A DNA stretch of 64,000 nt from CBDCCV01 sp965215025. Its GTDB lineage: Bacteria > Bacteroidota > Rhodothermia > Rhodothermales > Salinibacteraceae. Of this stretch, positions 23,661 to 30,427 are shown piece by piece (within the stretch, counting starts at the first letter, position 1; each line of letters opens with the position of its first letter). The DNA lies in contig CBDCCV010000001.1 in NCBI GenBank assembly GCA_965215025.1, positions 2,378,121 through 2,442,120 on the forward strand. Reading direction: 5' to 3'. Under the pieces are notes generated by a model. The model saw only the letters and a list, made by a program, of their open reading frames with translations, ran no database searches and had not been told where the DNA came from. A program made the position numbers and the translations under genes.

Positions 23661-24587
23661 TTACAAGAGCCAATCTGCAAGAATGAGAACGACAAGGAGC
23701 GGGATGTAAAAGATGCTCACCTTGAGCACGCGCCGCGCCCGTTGCCCCGTGCGCTCGCCGTAGAACCGGAGCGCTGAGGCGATAAACCAGAGGCCCAGCG
23801 GCACGGCGCCGAGGAGATAGAGCCACCCCGCCGCGCCGGTAAAGAACGGCACCGCGCTCACGGCCAGGAGGAGCACCGTAAAAAGGAGCATCTGCCGCGC
23901 CGTCGAGTCGCCGCTCGGCTCCAGGACGGGGAGCATGGAAAAACCGCCGCGCGCGTAGTCGTGTCGGTACATCCAGGCCAGCGCCAGGAAGTGCGGCATC
24001 TGCCAGGTGAGGAGGACGAGGAAAATCGCCGCGCCCGTCCACCCGAAGGCGCCCGTGGCGGCGGTGTATCCGCCCAGCGCTGGGAGCGCGCCCGGCAGCG
24101 TGCCCACGAGCGTGTTGTACTTCGTCCGCCGCTTGAGCGGGGTGTAGACGAAAAGGTAGAGCGCCACCGTGAGCGCGGCCAGGAGCGCCGTGAGCGGGTT
24201 CACGAGCGGGCAAATGAGGCCCACCCCCGCGCAGACGAGCACGACGCCAAACGTGCGCGCGGCAGTGGAAGAGAGGCGCCCGGCTGGCAGCGCGCGTTCT
24301 GCGGTGCGGCGCATCCCCGCGTCGAGGCCGCGCTCGAGGTAGTGGTTGAGCGCCCCCGCGCCGCCCGCGCACAGGAAGACGCCCACGAGCGTAGCCGCGA
24401 GCACGCCGAGGTCGAGCGCGCCGGGGCTGCCCAAAAGAAAGCCCGCCAGCGCCGAGATCGTCACCAAAAACGAGATCTCCGGCTTCGTCAGCGACCAGAA
24501 GTCCCGCAGCAGTGCGCCCGTCGAGACGACCGCTTCAGTCGAAGCGGCTGCTGGATCAGCCGTGGGGTGCGGGGAAGGATGGCTCAT
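23661..24587 (-). CDS. ctaB: Protoheme IX farnesyltransferase (heme O synthase, 308 aa)
   Basis: Transfers farnesyl to protoheme IX to make heme O for cytochrome oxidase, in the inner membrane. The prenyltransferase motif NHYLERGLDAGMRRT with ERALPAG is at about residues 80-103. YTPLKRRTKYNTLVG is the second motif, near 150. QMPHFLALAWMYRHDYARGG is the conserved loop. About eight helices are present. The gene is downstream of and co-directional with heme A synthase at 24634-25692, with a 46-base gap. Together the two make heme A. The start at 24587 is preceded by TACCTTCG, a possible -7 box. Confidence 0.95.
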   Translation of the reverse strand: MSHPSPHPTADPAAASTEAVVSTGALLRDFWSLTKPEISFLVTISALAGFLLGSPGALDLGVLAATLVGVFLCAGGAGALNHYLERGLDAGMRRTAERALPAGRLSSTAARTFGVVLVCAGVGLICPLVNPLTALLAALTVALYLFVYTPLKRRTKYNTLVGTLPGALPALGGYTAATGAFGWTGAAIFLVLLTWQMPHFLALAWMYRHDYARGGFSMLPVLEPSGDSTARQMLLFTVLLLAVSAVPFFTGAAGWLYLLGAVPLGLWFIASALRFYGERTGQRARRVLKVSIFYIPLLVVLILADWLL

Positions 24588-24610
24588 GCAAAGATCCGGA
24601 AGCGAAAAAA

Positions 24611-24618
24611 CGAAGGTA
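24611..24618 (-). promoter_or_regulatory. Candidate -7 element before ctaB
   Basis: On the minus strand the sequence reads TACCTTCG 24 bases before the ctaB ATG, in an A/T-rich island unlike its GC-rich surroundings. It resembles the strings before rfbA, hpt and the 56771 gene. No -33 partner is certain. Confidence 0.3.
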
Positions 24619-24633
24619 GCAAAAAGAACAAAA

Positions 24634-25692
24634 TCAGCGGGCCGAGGAAGGTTGCAGTGTTGGCCCGGTCCGACGCGAGGCGGATGCCGAGGCGGCCCCG
24701 CCGCGCGAAGCTGCCGTCCCGCGCGCCGTGCGACGCAGCGCCAGGATCGCCAGGCACACGGCCGAGGCCATCAAGAGCGCGCCCACGATCAGGTGCGCCG
24801 AGTTGACGATCACCTGCACGTTGCTCGGCTGAAGCATCCCCGACTCGTCCAAGAGCGTGAAGTAGGCCGTAAAGCCGAGGAGCATCTGCACGACCACGAT
24901 GCCGAGAAGCGCGTTCGCCCCGCGCCGCACGAGCCGGTCCGCTTTGAAGTGCCGCCGCACCACGGCGAAGGTAGCCGCAATCAGCCCGAGCGCCACGAAT
25001 GCGCCCGTCATGTGGATGCCGGCGAGCATGGGGTCGATGCCGGTGCCGGGGTGGCGCAGGAGGACGCCTAGGATGATCTGCCCGTAGAGGACCACAGCCG
25101 TCGCCACGGCCAGCGCGCGCAAGAGCGGCACGCTTGAAGCAGAGGTGCTCGAGGAAACCGCGAGGCCGTCCGCGCGAAGCCAGCCGCGCGAAGTGAAAAG
25201 CGTCATCGCCACGAGGAGCGAGAAGAAGATTTGCGCCACGCAGGCGTGCACCATTGCCAGGTTCATAGAAGCGTAGACGACGCGCAGTCCGCCAAGGACG
25301 CCTTGCGCGATGACGAGCACGAGCGCGAAAACGCCCAGCCAGCGCATCCACCGGCGCGGGTCCTTCACCCAGGTCCACCCCGCCAGCACCAGCGTCATCA
25401 AGCCGATGAGGGCGCCGAGGAGACGGTGGCCGTGCTCGGCCAGGATCGGCACGCGGTTCCACCAGGCGGCGGCGGGGTCGGCGGGGTCATGGTAGCCGGT
25501 CTGGAACGGGTCAAAGGAGCCAAAGGAGGCTGGCCAGTCTGGCACGGCCATGCCGGCGTCAATGCTTGTCACGAATGCGCCCCAGCCCAGAAGCGCCACG
25601 GCCACAACGACGGTGAGGACGGTAAAGCGGTAGCGCCAGCGCATCGCTCGGGCGCGCCCGCGTGTAGGGTAGCCGGTTAAAAGCGTCGTCAT
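24634..25692 (-). CDS. ctaA: Heme A synthase (COX15/CtaA family, 352 aa)
   Basis: Oxidises the heme O methyl group to give heme A in the inner membrane. The four conserved His pairs of the family are visible: EHGHRLLGALIG, MVHACVAQIFF, IHMTGAFVALG and NSAHLIVGALLM. VPDWPASFGSFDPF is the typical periplasmic loop of the COX15 type. About eight helices. The C-terminal tail is Arg/Ser-rich and hydrophilic. The gene lies immediately upstream of ctaB on the same strand. An ATG at 25692 gives a 16-residue basic N-terminus before MRWRYRF; starting at that internal Met (25644) would also be reasonable. Confidence 0.94.
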   Translation of the reverse strand: MTTLLTGYPTRGRARAMRWRYRFTVLTVVVAVALLGWGAFVTSIDAGMAVPDWPASFGSFDPFQTGYHDPADPAAAWWNRVPILAEHGHRLLGALIGLMTLVLAGWTWVKDPRRWMRWLGVFALVLVIAQGVLGGLRVVYASMNLAMVHACVAQIFFSLLVAMTLFTSRGWLRADGLAVSSSTSASSVPLLRALAVATAVVLYGQIILGVLLRHPGTGIDPMLAGIHMTGAFVALGLIAATFAVVRRHFKADRLVRRGANALLGIVVVQMLLGFTAYFTLLDESGMLQPSNVQVIVNSAHLIVGALLMASAVCLAILALRRTARGTAASRGGAASASASRRTGPTLQPSSAR

Positions 25693-26157
25693 GAGCGGGG
25701 TAAAAGTCCAGGCCAGGGGTAGGCAGAGGAGGCCGAGCGCCGCAGTGGCACGTCAACCAGAGGAAACCTGCTCAGTTCCGTCAAGACGGCTTGAACGATA
25801 ACGTAACGCAGCAACGTAAATGCAGTCAAAACAAAATCCTGCGCGGCATAAAGAAGAACGGGTGGACAGATGTTTAAAGCTGTGCGGATTCGTACCATAA
25901 TCCAAGTTGTGAGGTGTGTTAAGAACACCAGCCTCCTGCTCATGCCGGGCGAAGCCGAGGCATCTGGGTGGGCGCTAACGCCGTCTCAAGCGCAGATCCC
26001 TTCACTCGCTCCGCTCAGTCGGGATGACAAACGGCGTAGGTCACAACTTGGGTTACCACGAAACCCGCACAACGCCGTCAAGCGCTGCTGCCGGCACACG
26101 GTCTCTTCTGCCTTCTCGGGGCGGGGCCGTCCTCCAAATTCTAAAGGGAGAACAAGT
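25693..26157. other. Intergenic region between divergent ctaA and DUF421 genes
   Basis: No gene was found. It holds the 150-bp inverted-repeat element at 25902-26051. The left part is A/T-richer and probably contains the ctaA promoter, read leftward. AAAGGGAG at 26144-26151 is the ribosome-binding site of the DUF421 gene. Confidence 0.6.
25902..26051. repeat. Inverted-repeat (MITE-like) element, 150 bp
   Basis: Ends are CCAAGTTGTGA (25902-25912) and its perfect reverse complement TCACAACTTGG (26041-26051). Weaker matching extends about ten bases outward (CGTACCATAAT against ATTAC-like CGTGGTAACC on the other strand). It contains GATCCCTTCACTCGC and TCAGTCGGGATGACA, the same core as in the elements at 43469-43549 and 33270-33310. 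There is no internal gene, as expected for a non-autonomous element. Confidence 0.6.
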
Positions 26158-26715
26158 ATGGACTGGTCCTGGCTTGCCATTACGCTTGCAACGGTGGGGC
26201 GCCTCATCGTCACCACCATCGCCATCTACATCGGCGTGGTGGCGCTTACGCGCGTGGCGGGGCTGCGCAGCTTCTCGAAGATGTCGTCGTTCGACTTCGC
26301 CATCACCATCGCCATCGGGTCGATCATCGCCTCGACGGTGGTGCTCGAATCGGTCCCGCCCACGAAAGGATTAGTGGCGCTGGCTTTGCTCTACGGCATC
26401 CAGATCGGCACGGCGGCGCTGCGCAAGCGCGCGGATGCCGTTGCCACCGCCATGGACAACGACCCCATCCTGCTCATGGCGGGGCAGCGCGTCTTGCACG
26501 AGAACCTCCGCAAAACGCACGTCACCGAGGGCGACCTGCGCGGCAAGCTCCGGGAGGCCAACGTGCTCGACCTCAAGCAGGTGCGCGCCGTGGTCATGGA
26601 AGCCACCGGCGACGTCTCGGTTCTTCACGCTGGCGAGGACGACGACGCCACCCTCGACGAATGGCTCTTCAAAGGCGTCATCGACGCGCATCTGCTCTTC
26701 GAGGACGGTGAGTAG
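26158..26715 (+). CDS. DUF421 (YetF/YcaP-type) membrane protein (185 aa)
   Basis: ATG 26158 follows AAAGGGAG, a good ribosome-binding site. Residues 10-30 and 55-80 are hydrophobic helices (GRLIVTTIAIYIGVVALTRV). FSKMSSFDFAITIAIGSIIAS is the hallmark of the family, found at the end of the membrane part. A soluble C-terminal domain follows: PILLMAGQRVLHENLRKTHV and LREANVLDLKQVRAVVMEATG, which is the YetF-like domain. Function is unknown; YetF proteins affect spore and lipid properties in Bacillus. The gene is isolated and read away from ctaA. Confidence 0.9.
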   Translation: MDWSWLAITLATVGRLIVTTIAIYIGVVALTRVAGLRSFSKMSSFDFAITIAIGSIIASTVVLESVPPTKGLVALALLYGIQIGTAALRKRADAVATAMDNDPILLMAGQRVLHENLRKTHVTEGDLRGKLREANVLDLKQVRAVVMEATGDVSVLHAGEDDDATLDEWLFKGVIDAHLLFEDGE

Positions 26716-26801
26716 GCGGCCGTGTGCCCCCTTGCGAGATCCGGCGTCTCTCCTTGTCGCGCGCCTTTTCTGCAACGCAAACCGCAACGTTCCCTTCTGC
26801 A

Positions 26802-28232
26802 ATGAAAACGAAAAAGAACACCGGCACGCTCATCGTCTCCATCTCCGGCATCCGCGGCATCTTTGGCGACGGCCTCGACCCCGCCGTGCTCGTGCGCTAC
26901 GCCGCCGCCTTTGGCGCGTGGTGCCGCGCCCGCGCTCAAGGCAACGCCGAGAACGGGCGCCGGCCCGCCGTCGTCATCGGGCGGGACGCGCGGGTGACGG
27001 GGCCGCTCTGCGCCGAGGTCGTGGCCGCCACGCTCCAGAGTGCCGGGTGCGACGTGATCGACGCCGGCCTCGCCACCACGCCCACGGTGGAGATGGCCGT
27101 CCTGGCCGAAAGCGCCGCCGGCGGCATCGTCCTCTCCGCCTCGCACAACCCGGCGGAGTGGAACGCCTTGAAGCTCCTCAACGAGAAGGGCGAGTTCCTC
27201 TCGCCAGAGGAAGGGCAGGACGTGATCGAGCGCGCCGAGCGGATCGCCGCCGGGGAGGACGCGCCGTTCGTCCGCTACGACGCCCTCGGCGCGTTCTCCG
27301 AGAAGGATTTCCTGGAGCATCACATCGAGGCGATCCTCGCTCTCGACTTTATCGAAAAAGAGAAGATCGCGGCGCGCGGGTTCAAGGTGGTCGTGGACGC
27401 GGTGAACTCCGTCGGCGGCGTGGCGCTGCCGGCGCTCTTGAAGCGCCTCGGCGTGGAGGAGAAGAACATCACCTGCCTCAACTGCGAGCCGACGGGCCGC
27501 TTTGCCCACCCCGCCGAGCCGCTGCCCGAAAACCTCACCGGCCTGACCGAGGCCGTCCGCGAGGCCGGCGCCGACCTCGGCCTCGCCACCGACCCGGACG
27601 CCGACCGCCTCGCCCTCGTGGATAACACGGGCACGTACGTGAGCGAGGAACTGACGCAGGTGGTGGCGGCGGACTTCGTGTGGCGCTTCCGCTCCGGGCC
27701 GTTTGCTACGAACCTCTCCTCCTCGCGCGCCATCGAGGATGTGGCCGCGCGCCACGGCGAGGAGGTGCACCGCTCGGCCGTAGGCGAGATCAACGTGGTG
27801 AAGAAGATGCAGGCCGTAGGTGCCGTCCTCGGCGGCGAGGGCAACGGCGGCGTCATCGTGCCGGACCTGCACTACGGCCGCGATGCGCTTGCCGGCGCCG
27901 CCATGATCTTGCAGCACCTCGCCAACGAGAAGACCACGCTCGCCGACGTCCGCGCCGATCTGCCGCGCTATGCCATCGTCAAGGACAAGCTGCCGCTCGG
28001 AGGCGGCCTCGACGCCGCGCGCCTCCTGAGCGCGCTCGCCGAGCAGTACCGCCATGAGAAAACCTCGACGGTGGACGGCCTCAAGATCGACTTCGACGAG
28101 GGCTGGGTGCACCTGCGCACGTCCAACACCGAGCCGATCCTGCGCGTCTACGCCGAGGCCGCTTCTGAAAGCGAGGCGCGCGCGCTCACCGAGCGCTTCA
28201 AAGAGGAACTCCGCGCCGCAGGTGCGGCCTAA
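26802..28232 (+). CDS. Phosphohexomutase (GlmM/ManB-like, 476 aa)
   Basis: An alpha-D-phosphohexomutase moving phosphate between C6 and C1 of a sugar. SISGIRGIFGDGLDP begins domain I. The catalytic Ser is in LSASHNPAEWNALK (about residue 110). Metal binding is by DPDADRLALVDN (about 265). The sugar-recognition loop is GEGNGGVIVPDLHYGRD (about 345), and NTEPILRVYAEA in domain IV binds phosphate. The sugar loop (GEGNGG) fits phosphoglucosamine or phosphomannose enzymes; which one cannot be settled here. ATG 26802 gives the usual N-terminus MKTKKNTGTLIVSISG; the frame is open upstream without coding signs. It would feed cell-wall or polysaccharide precursors. Confidence 0.92.
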   Translation: MKTKKNTGTLIVSISGIRGIFGDGLDPAVLVRYAAAFGAWCRARAQGNAENGRRPAVVIGRDARVTGPLCAEVVAATLQSAGCDVIDAGLATTPTVEMAVLAESAAGGIVLSASHNPAEWNALKLLNEKGEFLSPEEGQDVIERAERIAAGEDAPFVRYDALGAFSEKDFLEHHIEAILALDFIEKEKIAARGFKVVVDAVNSVGGVALPALLKRLGVEEKNITCLNCEPTGRFAHPAEPLPENLTGLTEAVREAGADLGLATDPDADRLALVDNTGTYVSEELTQVVAADFVWRFRSGPFATNLSSSRAIEDVAARHGEEVHRSAVGEINVVKKMQAVGAVLGGEGNGGVIVPDLHYGRDALAGAAMILQHLANEKTTLADVRADLPRYAIVKDKLPLGGGLDAARLLSALAEQYRHEKTSTVDGLKIDFDEGWVHLRTSNTEPILRVYAEAASESEARALTERFKEELRAAGAA

Positions 28233-28235
28233 GCC

Positions 28236-28259
28236 GGAGCGGCTCATGGCCCCGCTCCT
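28236..28259 (+). terminator. Possible hairpin after the phosphohexomutase gene
   Basis: GGAGCGG and CCGCTCC pair around CTCATGGCC directly after the stop codon. A short TTTT occurs 15 bases later (GGTACTTTTGACC). It may act as a weak terminator. Confidence 0.35.
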
Positions 28260-28433
28260 GCCTGGGTACTTTTGACCTGCGCGTTACGCATCACCCAGCG
28301 CGGAAGGTTGGGGCGCACTTCTGGCCGCGCAGAGGCCGGAGGAACGTTTTTTGTGCACAGAGGCAAGCCAATGTGGGCGTTGCATGTTTGCACCTCCGAT
28401 TGTCCGACGTACTCAAAAAGAAAAACAAAAGGC

Positions 28434-28889
28434 ATGAAGCGTTTGGTATCCGCGCGCGCGTTCCTCAACAACATCGAGCTGTGGCTGAGCGGGGCGGGCC
28501 TCGCCGTCATCCTCGCCGTGCCGGCCTTTTTCGCCACGGGGACGACGTTCTGGAAGGTGGCCGCCATCACGGCCATCGGCGTGGGGCTGCTCCATGGGAT
28601 GATCTTCTGGGTGGTGCGGCGGCGGCAGCGCCAGATCCGCGAGCGCTCCATCGAGGAGATCCGCGAGATGCTGGCCGACGTGGTCAAAAACCAGCTCTCC
28701 GTGATCGACATGTACCTGCCGCAGGAGGACCAGGCCCTCGTCGAGATGGAACTCCAAGGCATCCAGGAGTCCATCCGCGCGATCTCGCATCAGGTGGACA
28801 CGCTCTCCGAAGAGGCCATCCACGAGTGGAAGGTGAAGTACGACGGCGCCGTCCGCGAGGCCACCAACCTCGAACCGGCGCAGCCGTGA
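28434..28889 (+). CDS. Small membrane protein with coiled-coil tail (151 aa)
   Basis: Two hydrophobic helices (GAGLAVILAVPAFFATGTTFW and AAITAIGVGLLHGMIFWVV, residues 16-60) are followed by a charged, heptad-like region (RRQRQIRERSIEEIREMLADV and further) that likely forms a coiled coil. I do not recognise the family. ATG 28434 was chosen because it opens MKRLVSARAFLNNIE; the upstream in-frame part lacks coding signs. The gene is between the phosphohexomutase and a flavin disulfide reductase, all on the + strand, but a 201-base gap precedes it. Confidence 0.65.
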   Translation: MKRLVSARAFLNNIELWLSGAGLAVILAVPAFFATGTTFWKVAAITAIGVGLLHGMIFWVVRRRQRQIRERSIEEIREMLADVVKNQLSVIDMYLPQEDQALVEMELQGIQESIRAISHQVDTLSEEAIHEWKVKYDGAVREATNLEPAQP

Positions 28890-28969
28890 AGCCGCCGCGC
28901 AACAAACGCTGCGCCGGGCGCATTGGGTAGAGGCGCGAAAACCTCCGCTCACCTGACCCCCTGGAAAGC

Positions 28970-30343
28970 GTGGCACAGCAGTACGACCTCGTCGTCATCG
29001 GCACGGGCACGGCCGGCTCCTCCGTGGCGATGCGGTGCCGCGAGGCTGGCTGGCGCGTCGCCATCGTGGACGCGCGGCCGTTCGGGGGCACGTGCTCGCA
29101 GCGCGGGTGCGATCCGAAGAAGGTCTTGGTCCACGCCGCGCATCTCCTGGAGCAGGCCCGCCGCCTCGAAGGGCGCGGCCTGGCGTGGAGCGAAGGGCGC
29201 ATCGACTGGCCCGCGCTCATGCGTTTCAAAAAGACCTTCACCGACGACATCCCCGCAAGGACGCGCCAGAAGTTCGCCGAGGCCGGCATCGATGCCTTTC
29301 ACGGCCAAGCCCGCTTCAGCGGTCCGCAAGAGATTACCGTCAGCAGCCACGATGGCGCCGACGAGGTGCTCCGGGCCGAGAAGATCCACCTCGCCACGGG
29401 CGCGAAGCCGACCCCGCTGGGCATCGAGGGCGAAGAACGCTTCACGTACAGCGACGATTTTTTAGAGATGGACCGGCTCCCAAAGCGGCTCGTTTTCGTC
29501 GGCGGCGGGTACATCTCGATGGAGTTCGCGCACCTGGCCGCGCGCGCCGGCGCCAGGGAGATCCACGTGCTCGAAACCGGCGAGCGCCCGCTTCAAAACT
29601 TCGAGGCCGATCTGGTCGAGGTGCTTCTGGAGGCCACGCGCGCGTTGGGCATCAAGGTGCACACCGGCCAAAAAGTGCAGGCTATCGAAGAAAAGGGCGG
29701 CGCGCTCGAAGTCGTCGCCGAAGACGACAGCGGCGCGGAGAAGCGCTACGCCGCCGACCGCGTGGTGCACGGCGCCGGGCGCGTCCCGCAGCTCGACAAG
29801 CTCGACCTCGAAGCCGGCCACGTGGACACGGAGGACGGACGCCTGGCACTGAATCCGTTCTTGCAAAGCACCTCGAACCCGGCCGTCTACGCCGCCGGCG
29901 ACGCCGCGCAAGCGGGGCCGCCGCTCACGCCCACCGCCGCGCTCGACGCCGACGCCGTGGCCGAGAACCTCCTGAGCGGCAACACCTGCAAGCCGGACCA
30001 CTCCGCCACGCCCGCCGCCGTCTTCTGCACGCCGCGCCTGGCCGCCGTGGGCCTGAGCGAAGAAGAAGCGCGCGCCGCCGGCGCCGACTTCGAGACGGGC
30101 GCGGGCGACGCCTCCCAATGGTACACGGCCCGGCACCGCCGCGCCGAGCACGCCGCCTACAAGGTCCTCGTCGAAAAGGGGAGCGGAAAGATTCTGGGCG
30201 CGCACCTCGTCTACCCAAACGCTGAGGAGATCATCAACCTGTTTGCGATGGCGATGCGCCACGGCCTCACCGCCGACGATCTCAGAGACACCCTCTACGC
30301 CTACCCGAGCGCCGCCCACGACCTCGCCGCGATGCTGCCGTGA
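28970..30343 (+). CDS. FAD-dependent pyridine nucleotide-disulfide oxidoreductase (457 aa)
   Basis: Glutathione reductase/dihydrolipoamide dehydrogenase fold. FAD motif DLVVIGTGTAGSS at residues 6-18, redox pair Cys42 and Cys47 in GGTCSQRGCDPKK, NAD(P) motif RLVFVGGGYISMEFAHL near 180, and second FAD motif AVYAAGDAA near 305. The C-terminal dimerisation domain is present, but the usual His-Pro-x4-Glu catalytic dyad reads AYPSAAHD. The typical acid-base His is therefore absent at that position, so the substrate is unlikely to be lipoamide or glutathione. Many unassigned MerA-like members share this change. The start is GTG 28970. The gene precedes the acyl-CoA synthetase/GNAT gene. Confidence 0.9.
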   Translation: MAQQYDLVVIGTGTAGSSVAMRCREAGWRVAIVDARPFGGTCSQRGCDPKKVLVHAAHLLEQARRLEGRGLAWSEGRIDWPALMRFKKTFTDDIPARTRQKFAEAGIDAFHGQARFSGPQEITVSSHDGADEVLRAEKIHLATGAKPTPLGIEGEERFTYSDDFLEMDRLPKRLVFVGGGYISMEFAHLAARAGAREIHVLETGERPLQNFEADLVEVLLEATRALGIKVHTGQKVQAIEEKGGALEVVAEDDSGAEKRYAADRVVHGAGRVPQLDKLDLEAGHVDTEDGRLALNPFLQSTSNPAVYAAGDAAQAGPPLTPTAALDADAVAENLLSGNTCKPDHSATPAAVFCTPRLAAVGLSEEEARAAGADFETGAGDASQWYTARHRRAEHAAYKVLVEKGSGKILGAHLVYPNAEEIINLFAMAMRHGLTADDLRDTLYAYPSAAHDLAAMLP

Positions 30344-30365
30344 GGCACCGTGGTAAGAAACCGTG

Positions 30366-30393
30366 GTAGGGACATGGCGCGCCATGTCCCTAC
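30366..30393. repeat. Perfect 28-bp palindrome
   Basis: GTAGGGACATGGCG is followed directly by its reverse complement CGCCATGTCCCTAC. It lies in the 84-base gap between the flavin oxidoreductase and the acyl-CoA synthetase gene. The outer arm GTAGGGRC resembles the palindrome at 22474. A hairpin in mRNA or a repeat family member is likely. Confidence 0.7.
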
Positions 30394-30427
30394 GGCGTCC
30401 GGCCCTGAATAATCCCGAAAAGAAAAA

